From positions 1 to 58,619 of the forward strand of contig JAHABC010000011.1 of the NCBI GenBank assembly GCA_018376535.1: a DNA stretch of 58,619 bases, in the 5' to 3' direction. This document shows, piece after piece, positions 44,418 to 53,844 of the stretch. The translations under genes and the position numbers were made by a program. The number at the start of each line of letters is the position of its first letter. Within the stretch, counting starts at the first letter, position 1. The stretch comes from Ruminococcus sp. (GTDB lineage Bacteria; Bacillota; Clostridia; Oscillospirales; Ruminococcaceae). The notes under the pieces are model-generated. The model made no database searches. It saw only the letters and a list, made by a program, of their open reading frames with translations, and had not been told where the DNA came from.

Positions 44418-45062
44418 ATGAAAGTGGTAACTTTTCCAGTTGGCGACCTTAGAGCAAACTGTCATGTAGTGATTAATAACAATCTAGCAGTACTTGTGGA
44501 TTGTGGTGGTCGTGATACTAAACTTTTAAACTATCTTGAGGAGAATAATCTTAAAGTAGAAGCTATACTGCTAACTCATGGACACTATGACCACTTTGAA
44601 GGAGTATCTTATATGCAAGATAAGTACGGTTGTAAAGTATATATAAGTCAAAAAGATTGCCATATGCTTACTAGTCCTATAGATTGCCTTGCTAGAACTT
44701 TAGACTATGATAACTTCTATCCAGTAGTAAACTATGAAACGGTATCTAATGGGGATACTATTCAAGCAATAGGTTTAAATTTTGAAGTGCTATCTACAGA
44801 GGGGCATACTTCTGGTAGCGTGTGCTATATATGTCAAGATTGCCTATTTACTGGTGATACTCTATTTAAGCACTCCATGGGTAGAACCGACTTTCCTACT
44901 GGTAACTACTTTGATATGCAAAAATCTTTAAAGAAGTTATATAATCTTAATGGCGATTACATGGTATATACTGGCCATAATGCAAACACTACTCTACAAG
45001 AAGAAAGAAAGAGCAATCCTTATATGTTGGACGCAGTAGATGACGATTTATACTCTTACTAG
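44418..45062 (+). CDS. MBL-fold metallo-hydrolase (glyoxalase II-like)
   Basis: 214 residues with the metallo-beta-lactamase signature HGHYDHFEG and later ligands in EGHTSGS, FTGDTLF and TGHNANTT. The size and ending resemble small glyoxalase-II-like hydrolases found between rel and hemZ in clostridia. AAAGGAG precedes the ATG, and 20 bp separate it from hemZ. The substrate is unproven. Confidence 0.85.
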   Translation: MKVVTFPVGDLRANCHVVINNNLAVLVDCGGRDTKLLNYLEENNLKVEAILLTHGHYDHFEGVSYMQDKYGCKVYISQKDCHMLTSPIDCLARTLDYDNFYPVVNYETVSNGDTIQAIGLNFEVLSTEGHTSGSVCYICQDCLFTGDTLFKHSMGRTDFPTGNYFDMQKSLKKLYNLNGDYMVYTGHNANTTLQEERKSNPYMLDAVDDDLYSY

Positions 45063-45082
45063 ACACAAAGGAGGAACTTTAA

Positions 45083-46591
45083 TTGGAAAAAACTTTAAGT
45101 ATAATCTTAGATGGACACCCATTCAAGTATGAAGTGGAGGCTACTGTTAAGATATTCTATCCAGCGATGCAGTTTAACATACTATGTAATCTTGGTACGG
45201 AAGTTTCTAGCATAGTAGGGGATTATGTATATACTCAAATAGAAACAACGTCCAATACTACCAGATTGTACGTCAAAACACGCATTAAGGATAATATCAA
45301 GGAAGATACCATCACCTTTGATTACATTCAAGAACGCTCTAAAAATGAGTTTGAGTTTAATCTATGTAAGTTGGTGTATAACTGTTTAAGTAGTCTAACA
45401 GGAAAGACATCTGCATGGGGACTTATAACTGGCATTAGACCAGTAAAGAAGTACATCAAACTTATTGAAGATGGCTTATCTAAAGATGAGATTATATCTT
45501 ATATGAAAGATGTCTACTTAATTACTGAAAAGAAGTCGGAACTTGCATATAATACTGCTATAGCTCAAATGCCCATGCTTAAGACTGTTGAGCCTAAAAA
45601 GGTGAGTATATATATATCCATACCATTTTGTACCACCAGATGTGCTTACTGTTCATTCGTATCACATTCCATACAGAACGCTAAGAAGTTAATTCCAAAG
45701 TATATATTCTACTTGTGCAAGGAGATTGAAATTATTAGTGAAATCGTTAAGAAGTATAATCTAATAGTAGATACCATATACTTTGGTGGTGGAACGCCTA
45801 CCTCTTTTGAGGACGTTCAACTACGCACCATTATGGATAAAATTCAACAATGTTTCGACTTATCTCAAGTAAGAGAGTACTGCGTTGAGGCTGGTCGTCC
45901 TGATACTATAACTAAATCCAAACTAGAGGTTATTAAAAAGTTCGGTGCAGATAGAATATCTGTAAATCCACAAACCTTTAACGATGACGTTCTAAATACT
46001 ATAGGCAGAAAACATTCGGCTCAACAGACTATAGATGCTTATAATCTTGCTAGAAGTGTGGGCTTTGAAAACATAAACATGGATTTGATTGCAGGACTTC
46101 CATCGGATACTTTAGAAAGTTTCATGTATACTATAGATACTACTATCAAATTAAATCCTGATGCCGTTACTGTACACACTCTAACGTTAAAGCGTTCGGC
46201 TACGTTGTTTGAAGATATATCTGGTAGAGAGAATGTAAACAATCCAGTAACTGCCATGGTGGACTACAGCGGGGATAGGTTAACATCTAATGGATATATT
46301 CCATACTATATGTACAGACAGAAAAATACTGCTGAAAATCTTGAAAACGTTGGATATTCCAAACTAGGCAAGGAAAGTCTATACAATATATACATCATGG
46401 ACGAAATTCAAACCATATTAGGCATAGGAGCAGGGGCATCTACTAAGTTAGTCGGCGATGAACACAATATTAGCAGAGTTCATAACTATAAGTTCCCATA
46501 TGAGTACATCAACAGATTTGACGAACTTATGAATAAAAAATCTGCTATACACAAATTTTTTGACTTACAAGAACACCCAATCATTATATAA
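45083..46591 (+). CDS. hemZ: Radical SAM coproporphyrinogen dehydrogenase-like protein HemZ
   Basis: 502 residues. An N-terminal domain of about 150 residues typical of HemZ precedes the radical SAM core with the [4Fe-4S] motif Cys183-Cys187-Cys190 in FCTTRCAYCSF, followed by YFGGGTPTSF. The start is TTG with AAGGAGG eight bases upstream. HemZ is assigned oxygen-independent oxidation of coproporphyrinogen III, but HemN-like proteins can have other roles and no heme pathway is nearby. Confidence 0.87.
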   Translation: MEKTLSIILDGHPFKYEVEATVKIFYPAMQFNILCNLGTEVSSIVGDYVYTQIETTSNTTRLYVKTRIKDNIKEDTITFDYIQERSKNEFEFNLCKLVYNCLSSLTGKTSAWGLITGIRPVKKYIKLIEDGLSKDEIISYMKDVYLITEKKSELAYNTAIAQMPMLKTVEPKKVSIYISIPFCTTRCAYCSFVSHSIQNAKKLIPKYIFYLCKEIEIISEIVKKYNLIVDTIYFGGGTPTSFEDVQLRTIMDKIQQCFDLSQVREYCVEAGRPDTITKSKLEVIKKFGADRISVNPQTFNDDVLNTIGRKHSAQQTIDAYNLARSVGFENINMDLIAGLPSDTLESFMYTIDTTIKLNPDAVTVHTLTLKRSATLFEDISGRENVNNPVTAMVDYSGDRLTSNGYIPYYMYRQKNTAENLENVGYSKLGKESLYNIYIMDEIQTILGIGAGASTKLVGDEHNISRVHNYKFPYEYINRFDELMNKKSAIHKFFDLQEHPIII

Positions 46592-46628
46592 TTAATATAT
46601 AATATATAATAATTAATAATTATATAAT
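46583..46628. repeat. AT-rich inverted repeat at the end of hemZ
   Basis: Perfect 12-bp arms ATTATATAATTA (46583-46594) and TAATTATATAAT (46617-46628); the left arm includes the hemZ stop. Like the repeat at 29375-29444 it precedes a consensus promoter. Confidence 0.65.
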
Positions 46629-46653
46629 ATCCATTGATTGTTGTATCGGCTTG

Positions 46654-46682
46654 TTGACAGAATGTGATTTTAATAGTATAAT
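46654..46682 (+). promoter_or_regulatory. Consensus sigma-A promoter
   Basis: TTGACA (46654-46659), 17-bp spacer, TATAAT (46677-46682), 43 bp before the zinc-ribbon coiled-coil gene. Confidence 0.8.
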
Positions 46683-46724
46683 TAAATATATGTAACTTTT
46701 CTACTATCGAAAGGAGATTTTTTT

Positions 46725-47111
46725 ATGGCTAATAATATATTCGATGATTTTAAAATTGAAAACATTGCTAAAGAAGTTCAAAAGTGTGTAGACGTAGTGG
46801 CTGAAAAAACTGATGAGGCTTTTAAAGGTTCTAAAACATACGTTCAGAAGGTTCAATCTACTACTAAGTTGAGTAACCTATATGAAAAGTTGGGCAAGGC
46901 TCACTATATGACTGCTAGTGGTCAATGCGACCAACGAAAAGAAATCGCTGAAATTATGGAACAGATTAGCGACATTCAAGACGAAATAGATGAGGCTGAC
47001 AGAGTTCTTAACAAAGATGACTTCGTTAGATGCTCTGTGTGTAAAAAGAAAAATCCTCCAGCGAGTAAATTCTGTTCTAGGTGTGGTGCTAAGTTAGATG
47101 ACAATGAATAA
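46725..47111 (+). CDS. Coiled-coil protein with C-terminal zinc ribbon
   Basis: 128 residues: a helical, probably coiled-coil region (about 10-95, with heptads such as EIMEQISDIQDEIDEADRVL) followed by a zinc ribbon CSVCKKKNPPASKFCSRCG. GAAAGGAG precedes the ATG. It overlaps the methyltransferase gene by 14 bp and probably shares its transcript. Function unknown. Confidence 0.75.
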   Translation: MANNIFDDFKIENIAKEVQKCVDVVAEKTDEAFKGSKTYVQKVQSTTKLSNLYEKLGKAHYMTASGQCDQRKEIAEIMEQISDIQDEIDEADRVLNKDDFVRCSVCKKKNPPASKFCSRCGAKLDDNE

Positions 47112-48471
47112 TATCAGTTTAGTTAAAAATCAAGTTATACAGCTTACTATAAACGATATAACTGCTGAGGGTAACGGCGTTGGCAGATATAATAATACTG
47201 TCGTATTCGTTCCTATGACGGCTCTTGGCGACGTTATAAACTGTAAGATAGTTAAGGTTCTTAAAAATTATTGCTTTGGCATTGTAGATAGTTTCATTTC
47301 ACAATCTGGGGACAGAGTTCCTCCAGATTGTGAAGTGTTCTCTAAATGTGGTGGTTGCTCATTTAGACACATAAACTATTCTGCTGAATTAGTTGCAAAA
47401 CATAAATGGGTACAAGATGTCTTTCAACGTATAGGTAACATATCTACAGACGTGTTACCTATAATTTCTTGTAATGATAGAAATTTTTATCGAAATAAAG
47501 CACAATATCCAGTAGGTAGGGCAGAAGATGGCAAGGCTATCTGTGGATTTTATGCTAAACGTAGTCATAGAATTATCCCATATACTAAATGTTCATTGCA
47601 ACCTGAAGTGTTTTCTAAAATAGTAGATTTTATTATCGATTATGTAAATATATCCAACATTTTGCCCTACGATGAGGTTTCTAATTCAGGCGAACTTAGA
47701 CATATCTATATTAGGCAAGGGTATCATAGCAAACAGATTATGGTCTGTTTGGTGTGTAAGTTAGATATATCTAAAAAACTATCTAACTTAGTTAAAGAGT
47801 TGGTATCTAACTTTAAAGATATATCTACTATAGTTCTAAATGTAAATCCTAAAATTACCAACGTTATATTGGGTACTAAGAATATAACCCTATTCGGTAA
47901 TGGATACATCTCAGATACTATGTGCGACAATATAGTAAACTTATCTCCAATGGCGTTCTATCAAGTCAATACGAATCAAGCTGAAAGATTGTACTCTATA
48001 GCTAAAGAGTTCGCTCAAGTTTCTAAAAAAGATATCCTTTTAGACCTATACTGTGGTACAGGTACTATAGGACTTTCTATGGCTAAAGATGTACATAAGT
48101 TAATCGGTGTGGATATAGTTGAGCAATCTATTGAAAACGCTAAGGTAAATGCTATACAAAATGATATCCATAATGCTGAGTTCTTTTGTGGTGATGCTGG
48201 TATAATAGCATCACAATTGGCTAAAGATGGTCTATCTCCTACAGTAATCACTATAGACCCTGCTCGTAAAGGTTGCGATTCCTTGGCTATTAATACTATC
48301 GTGTCTATGAACCCTCAACGTATAGTTATGATATCTTGTAATCCCGCAACCGCTTCCCGTGATTGCAAAGCGTTTCAATCCCTTGGATATGTGGTCGAAA
48401 AAATTCAACCAGTTGATATGTTCCCTTGTACTGCTCATGTTGAGTGCGTAGTAAAAATGACAAGGCAATAA
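47098..48471 (+). CDS. 23S rRNA (uracil-5-)-methyltransferase, RlmCD/RumA type
   Basis: 457 residues of the TrmA/RumA family that methylate C5 of uridines in 23S rRNA with SAM. An N-terminal TRAM domain (about 8-65) is followed by the iron-sulphur cysteine motif CEVFSKCGGCSF, the SAM fold LDLYCGTGTIGLSMA and the catalytic-Cys segment ISCNPATASRD. It begins inside the previous gene. Foreign DNA begins right after its stop, and genes of this type are known insertion sites for serine-integrase elements (for example streptococcal phage phi-m46.1 in rum), so the last codons may come from the element. Confidence 0.92.
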   Translation: MTMNNISLVKNQVIQLTINDITAEGNGVGRYNNTVVFVPMTALGDVINCKIVKVLKNYCFGIVDSFISQSGDRVPPDCEVFSKCGGCSFRHINYSAELVAKHKWVQDVFQRIGNISTDVLPIISCNDRNFYRNKAQYPVGRAEDGKAICGFYAKRSHRIIPYTKCSLQPEVFSKIVDFIIDYVNISNILPYDEVSNSGELRHIYIRQGYHSKQIMVCLVCKLDISKKLSNLVKELVSNFKDISTIVLNVNPKITNVILGTKNITLFGNGYISDTMCDNIVNLSPMAFYQVNTNQAERLYSIAKEFAQVSKKDILLDLYCGTGTIGLSMAKDVHKLIGVDIVEQSIENAKVNAIQNDIHNAEFFCGDAGIIASQLAKDGLSPTVITIDPARKGCDSLAINTIVSMNPQRIVMISCNPATASRDCKAFQSLGYVVEKIQPVDMFPCTAHVECVVKMTRQ

Positions 48472-48781
48472 GGCTCTAAAATGGCTATTTTGCGTGGCTT
48501 TTGGCACAATGCAAAATGTACAAATGAAAAATTCGCAGAGTATTGCACAGTATTTTGTGTGTCTGCGTGTTTTCCATATACAGATAAAAAGTATTTTGTA
48601 AAATTTCGGTTCTTACTCACTTGACCTCAATTAACGCTTTCAATCGGTAAAATGTGCGTTTTTGTGCGTTGGTGGAAAGATAGCTGATATGCTGCTTAAA
48701 ATTGAAAGTTGTAAAGAAAGCATAATGCAACAAAACCCCTCTGCTGGTTTTCATTCCAACAGAGGGGTTCGTTCGCTATGC
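48472..48781. other. Host-element junction region
   Basis: 310 bp without a supported gene. Composition changes here from host-like to element-like. It probably holds the left attachment site of the mobile element, close to the rlmCD-type stop. A terminator lies at its right edge. Confidence 0.5.
48734..48769 (-). terminator. Hairpin terminator of the element's left end
   Basis: AACCCCTCTG (48734-48743) pairs perfectly with CAGAGGGGTT (48760-48769), with TGG/CCA inside; it follows the remnant recombinase on the minus strand. Confidence 0.7.
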
Positions 48782-49513
48782 TCACATTTCTACACTCACA
48801 ATCACGCCTGATTTGAACGCAAAAACAATATGGCCATCGAAAATCGTGATCTTTGAAAGCATATGTCTTGCAAGCGTTTCATCATATTCAATGATGCTGT
48901 GGTCTGAGGTAGCGATAAATTTCTTTAAATCGTTGGTGCGTTCCTTATAATCAGAACGGGTGGTTTCGTCCATCATAAGTTGTTCACGCTGTTCCTTCAG
49001 CCTGAAAATTTCCTCAGCAATATCATCATAACCCTGATGATTTTCTGTTCTGATGGTCAGTTCCTGTTGAAGTTTACGCAGTTGCTCATCGATTTTCAGA
49101 ATATTTGCAGATTTTCCAACGGTTAATGCTTCCTCTAGATTGTCCTGCAATATCTGCAAGTATTCACCGCTGTCGCCGATCATCTGATTTAATGCAGCAA
49201 CAAAGGCTTTCTGAAGTTTATCTTCATGGATACTTCTTGCAGAACAACTGTTATGGTCATGCAGTCTTGAACTGCATCGCCATACAGGTGTTTTCCTGCC
49301 ATGAATATTCCATATGATTCGCTTATATCGTTCATTGCAGTTGGCACAGTAGGTAATTCCCGTCATGCAATATTTTGAACTGTATCCATGTCTTCTTCCC
49401 TGACAGTCACGGAGCATTCCACGTCTTGCAATTTCTTCCTAAACCAGCATAAAGGTTTCTCTTGACACTATGGGTTCATGATTTGACTCGACATAGTACT
49501 GGTCGTAATACGC
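48782..49513 (-). pseudogene. C-terminal remnant of a large serine recombinase
   Basis: The frame retains the recombinase-domain end (YYVESNHEPIVSRETFMLV), then a TAG at 49439-49441 where the family has Gln, then EEIARRG and an ATG-started 211-residue stretch. That stretch includes the zinc ribbon (CANC...CSSRLHDHNSC), a coiled coil and the usual end DGHIVFAFKSGV. The catalytic N-terminal domain and about 300 residues are missing, and an in-frame TAA bounds it upstream. This type resembles element integrases, so the original integrase may be lost. Confidence 0.8.
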
Positions 49514-49536
49514 TTAGGGAACTCGCCATTTTCCAA

Positions 49537-51138
49537 TTAAAAGATGCCGATACCCCAGAAAAACACCGAAACTGCGTTATCTCTTTTGGAGAAAGGCAGC
49601 TTTTTACTTGTGTTTTGACATTTGCCGACTTCAATATGTTCAATAAAGTCAGCCAATACCTGCGGAGTGAGTTCCGTAACGGCATCATACTTTTTGATTG
49701 CCTGCATAAACAGTTTGACCTTGTTGACAGACTCATTTTTCTCATGAAGTTTTCCCATGAGTTCTGCAACTAATGCGTTAAGCTGTTCTTTTTCTTCATC
49801 GTAAGTCCGTTTCAAACTTGCAAAAAGAGAGCCATCTATTTCACCTCTGACCTTTGCCTCAAACAAACCTTGAATGTACTTATCGATTTCCGTAATGCGA
49901 AGCTGAGATTTTTCAAGCTCCGCTAAAACAACCGCTTTGCAGTCGTCAGATTTCTTCTCAACACGTTTCTGAATGGTCTTGTAGAATTCATCGGGATTGG
50001 CATTCGCCTTATAGATCACTCTCTGAATTGCCTGTAAGACCTCGGTTTCAAGATATTTCTCAGGAACACCATGAAAGTAACACCCTTTGCTTTTCCTGTA
50101 AATTGTACACTCATAGCAATAAAGAGCGTTTTCGCTTTTTGTTCCACATCTTCTGCCGTGCATTCTTGCGTGACAGTCCATACAATACAGATAATCACCA
50201 AAAAGATACTTATGCGGTCTTGACGGATGACGTATTGTCTTTTCACGTCTGTCTTGTGCCATCTGAAACAGTTCACGACTGATAATTGCAGGGTGTGTGT
50301 CAGGAAAAATCCTAATCTTGTCACTTCCGTTATAGATTACAGTCTTATTCTTGTAAGAAGCAATCTGTGTGCGAAAATTGACCGTATCACCGACGTATTC
50401 CTGACGCTTGAGAATAGCAGCAATCGTTCCGCTGTTCCATAAATAAATGTTCTCAGCAGTAACCACAATCCCTTTTCGTATTTTCTTGTGGTATTCCACT
50501 CCGACACGTTTTTCAGCCTGCAACTGCAATGCAATCTGCTTTGTTCCCATTGCATGATGCACATACAGTTCAAATATTTCTCGGACAACTTCCGCAGCTT
50601 CCTCATCCACCTGCCAATCCTGTTTGTTCTCAGGAGTGTTGTAATACCCGTAAGGCAGTTTTGATGTGATATGCTGACCACTGTTTCCTTTTTGGTGTAC
50701 CATGGAACGGATTTTCTTTGAAATATCTCTGCTGTACCATTCGTTCATCAGATTATTGATTGGCAGTAAATCATTCATTCCTTTGGCAGAATCCACATTA
50801 TCGCTGATTGCAATAAAGCGAACATCATACTTTGGAAAGTCGATTTCCACATACTGACCTACCATAAGATAATTTCTGCCCAGTCGGCTCATATCTTTGA
50901 CAATGACCGCTCCAACCAGTCCGTTTTTGATGTCATCCATCATACGCTGAAAGTTTGGGCGGTTAAAATTTGTGCCTGTATAACCGTCATCTGCGTAGTA
51001 AGAAAGATTGGTAAATCCATTGGACTCGGCATAGTTTTTCAGCAACGCTTTCTGGTGTTCAATGCTTCCGCTTTCCGTGTCAATTCCGTCATCGAAAGAA
51101 AATCTGACATATAAAGCAGTGATTTTTCCTGTCTGCAT
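49537..51138 (-). CDS. Large serine recombinase (intact)
   Basis: 533 residues, likely site-specific recombinase. The N-terminal resolvase domain has catalytic Ser14 in YVRFS, the GYTGTNFNRP loop, and VKDMSRLGRNY with conserved Arg residues. The central recombinase domain (about 165-290) is followed by a zinc ribbon (CMDCHARM...CYEC) and a long coiled coil, as in Tn4451/Tn5397-type enzymes. AGGAGG lies just before the ATG. A 20-bp sequence shared with the locus upstream of the broken neighbour lies about 86 bp upstream of the start. Confidence 0.9.
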   Translation of the reverse strand: MQTGKITALYVRFSFDDGIDTESGSIEHQKALLKNYAESNGFTNLSYYADDGYTGTNFNRPNFQRMMDDIKNGLVGAVIVKDMSRLGRNYLMVGQYVEIDFPKYDVRFIAISDNVDSAKGMNDLLPINNLMNEWYSRDISKKIRSMVHQKGNSGQHITSKLPYGYYNTPENKQDWQVDEEAAEVVREIFELYVHHAMGTKQIALQLQAEKRVGVEYHKKIRKGIVVTAENIYLWNSGTIAAILKRQEYVGDTVNFRTQIASYKNKTVIYNGSDKIRIFPDTHPAIISRELFQMAQDRREKTIRHPSRPHKYLFGDYLYCMDCHARMHGRRCGTKSENALYCYECTIYRKSKGCYFHGVPEKYLETEVLQAIQRVIYKANANPDEFYKTIQKRVEKKSDDCKAVVLAELEKSQLRITEIDKYIQGLFEAKVRGEIDGSLFASLKRTYDEEKEQLNALVAELMGKLHEKNESVNKVKLFMQAIKKYDAVTELTPQVLADFIEHIEVGKCQNTSKKLPFSKRDNAVSVFFWGIGIF

Positions 51139-51194
51139 ACTTGTTTCCTCCTATACCGACAGGCTTAAATTTGCTATTTCTATTTTAGCGCAGA

Positions 51195-51665
51195 TCAGAA
51201 ATAAACGCAACCAGAAAAGAGAAATTGTCGCCGAATCGTCGCAGTCTGTAAACGGATTGCAGCAATCAAAATAGTATGCGTTCTTTCAAGATTCTCAAGT
51301 TTTTCAAAGCATATAGCACGCAGAATTTTCAAAGCCTTATGCAGTTTTTTAGACATTGCCTGCCTTGATATTCCGCAGTTCGCAGCATATGCTTTTATTG
51401 TTTTGTAGTTTCCATAATAGAAACCAATTATGACTTCAAATTTATCCTGATACAGATTTTTGAGCATCAGAAGTGCCTGCTGTAAAGCAAACAGCTGAAT
51501 ATCTTCCTGATCAGGTGGAACGTACATATTATCATGATAAGTGATAACCATTCGTCTTTCACGTTGATCCAAATATTCCAGATGTTGGAGCATCTTTCTG
51601 GTCTACTCGTTTACCGCATACAGCGTTTTGAAGTCGGTATATGGTCTGCCTATGTCATCATCTCC
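51195..51665 (-). pseudogene. Sigma-70 region 4-like HTH gene interrupted by TAG
   Basis: From 51665 the frame reads GDDDIGRPYTDFKTLYAVNE, then TAG (51603-51605), then TRKMLQHLEYLDQRERRMV and a sigma-like HTH segment (IKAYAANCGISRQAMSKKLHKALKIL). The amber falls where E or Q would be expected. A matching N-terminal piece (YYGKFKSLSVDSE) is in another frame just upstream, implying a frameshift. The ATG at 51593 has no good ribosome binding site. Such small sigma-like genes often accompany serine recombinases in Firmicute elements. The 3' end runs through the 20-bp repeat. Confidence 0.6.
51224..51243. repeat. 20-bp direct repeat, copy A
   Basis: Identical to 53818-53837 (attgtcgccgaatcgtcgca); further partial similarity, including tgcagcaa, follows on the right. 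It lies 86 bp upstream of the intact recombinase at 49537-51138. Possible recombinase crossover or operator site. Confidence 0.8.
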
Positions 51666-51793
51666 GAATCAACAGACAGGCTTTTGAATTTGCCGTAGTA
51701 ATCATAGCACAAAAGCACTGAAAAAGCAAATCTGCACTTTTTTCAAGTTCCCAAATAATCGGAAATTTTCTGATTGGGGAATTATGCTGCATA

Positions 51794-51830
51794 TAAAAAC
51801 TGCACCTGAACATTTCTGTCCAAGTGTAGT
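51794..51830 (-). terminator. Hairpin terminator on the minus strand
   Basis: On the minus strand ACTACACTTG pairs with CAGGTGCAGT (one mismatch, one G-T) and is followed by TTTTTAT. It ends the broken recombinase-HTH locus. Confidence 0.65.
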
Positions 51831-51834
51831 CACA

Positions 51835-53749
51835 TCATATTTCTTTTCTTGTTTTGCAATAGAAATCATTGAAACTCATACCGAAAAACCGTTTTGCAAA
51901 CCAATAAACATTGGAAGGTTCAGGATAGCCAAGTAAAGGATAGATTTCTTTTATGGAAAGTCCCTTTTTAATGGCGTCACTCAGAATTTCTTTGCGTATT
52001 TCAACAATTACAGTCTGAAAGTTCGTTCCTTCTTCTGCAAGAGCATTTTTCAGACTTGTACGTTTTGTTGCCAAAGCTTCTACCACATTTGTCGTATTAC
52101 ATCGCATTTCAAGCAGTAATTGAGGGGCGATTTCTTTTATACGCTGTGAGTATGGCTTAAACCGCACATCTACCAACTCAGAAAGATTGCCGAGTTCGTA
52201 AATATAGATGTCAACAATGCGTTTTCCGTAATTCTTTTCTTTCTGTCCCATCGGTTCATCGATAACAATTTTTTTAATCAAGGCATCGCATATCTCCTAC
52301 GTGACAGCATCTAACTCCGATAATCTGTAGCTTTCTATTCTGTTCAGTATTTCTGTGACAGAAAGAAACTTTTTGCTGATTGTGGATTTTCGTACAGTAA
52401 CGTCCGAAAGAGATTGAAGCAGTTCTTCCTTTTCACAGCTTAATGCTCTTGATTGAATCCTGAATTCTGAATCTGATAATTTACCTTGAAATTTCTTTTC
52501 ATATAACTCTGTCAAAAGTTTGCTGATGGCATTGACTCGATTTTCGGCTTCTTTGATCTGCATGTCAAGTTTGGTGAGTTGGTTTAATCCAAGTTGCGTG
52601 ATGAGTGTATCTCTGCCATTTTTAACAGCCATATAAAGCTTTTTAAGGTGGTCGAGCGTGATTCTTCGCAGTTCGTTTTCCGTTATGTGATTGGAATAGC
52701 AAGTGCCATATTGTATATACGTTTTACAGACAAAATATACACCATTGACACTATGCCTTCGGTGCATCTTTGCTCCGCATTTTGCACAGACACATTTATT
52801 TCTGAAAAAGGTATCATTTTTCACCTCATTTGATGGTGAAAATGAGTTCTTTGATATGGTTTTCAGCTTTTCCTGTGTCTTTTCAAAATCTTCTCTGCTC
52901 ATTATGGCAGGGTGCTGATTTTCAAAAACAACCCAATTTTCTTTTGGGAGAAAGAGCCTTGATTTGGATTTATACGATGTTGTTTTCGTTTTGAAATTCA
53001 CAGTATCTCCGCAGTATTCCTGAAATTCAAGCAGTCGTCTGACCGTTTGGAACAACCAGCCATAAGAAGTACCGACCTTGGTATATTTGTATCCCATATA
53101 CGCACTCGGTGTTGGCACTTTATTGGTTCTCAGGTATTTTGCAATAGAATTGATCGACATATCCTGATGCAGGAACATATCAAAAATCATTCGTACAATC
53201 TTAGCGGATTCTTCATCGATTTCCCACCGGTTATGATCGCCATCAACCGGTTTGTACCCATAAAGCATGTGATTTCAGTTTGACTCCATTCATACCAAGA
53301 GTATGCTTTGCATAAGTGACCTTTTTGGAAATATCCGCTGCATACATTTCAGCAAAGATACTTTCAAAAACAAACAGATCATTTTCTGTGTTATAGGAAT
53401 CATAATTATCGGTTACGCCGATCACTCTGACATGGTGCTGCGGCAGAACAAGTTCCACATACTGACCCACCAGAATATAGTTCCTTCCGAATCGGCTCAT
53501 ATCCTTTACAACAATGGTTTCGATAATACCGTTTTCTACATCTTCCATCATACGCTGAAAATCAGGTCGGTTAAAGTTTGTTCCTGTATATCCATCATCA
53601 ACATAGTACCGCAAATTGGGATAACCGTTATTTTCTGCATATTCTTTCAGCAATGCTTTTTGATGTGTAATACTTGCGTTTTCCGTTTCCTGTCCGTCAT
53701 CTCGTGAATACCGACAGTACAAAGCTGTGATTTTATCATACATAAACAT
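51835..53749 (-). pseudogene. Broken serine recombinase, in frame with an AraC-like HTH tail
   Basis: Three blocks of one gene. Block 1 (53749 to about 53262) is the resolvase domain with catalytic Ser15 (YCRYS) and GYTGTNFNRP. A +1 frameshift near CTGAAATCAC leads to block 2 (53268 to 52297), the recombinase domain, zinc ribbon (CAKCGAKM) and coiled coil. Block 2 ends at TAG 52297-52299 and resumes in the same frame with EICDALIKKIVIDEP and DIYIYELGNL, the normal recombinase C-terminus. The frame then continues into an AraC-type HTH (LSIKEIYPLLGYPEPSNVYW). The N-terminus is a paralogue of the recombinase at 49537-51138. Probably inactive unless both lesions are bypassed. Confidence 0.8.
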
Positions 53750-53817
53750 AAGTTCTCCTGTACGCTTTCCTATTAAGAATAGTGCATAAGAGAACTTTTT
53801 TCAATAGTTATTACGAG

Positions 53818-53837
53818 ATTGTCGCCGAATCGTCGCA
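53818..53837. repeat. 20-bp direct repeat, copy B
   Basis: Second copy of the repeat at 51224-51243, lying 69 bp upstream of the start of the broken recombinase and just beyond the stop of the next one. Confidence 0.8.
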
Positions 53838-53844
53838 CTTGTTA

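Noticed and set aside
48435..48620. Minus-strand reading frame across the end of the rlmCD-type gene
   Set aside because: It overlaps a well-supported gene on the other strand, has no ribosome binding site and no recognisable motif.
53243..53270. Programmed frameshift in the broken recombinase
   Set aside because: No slippery heptamer or following pseudoknot was seen, and the same gene also has a nonsense codon, so decay is simpler.
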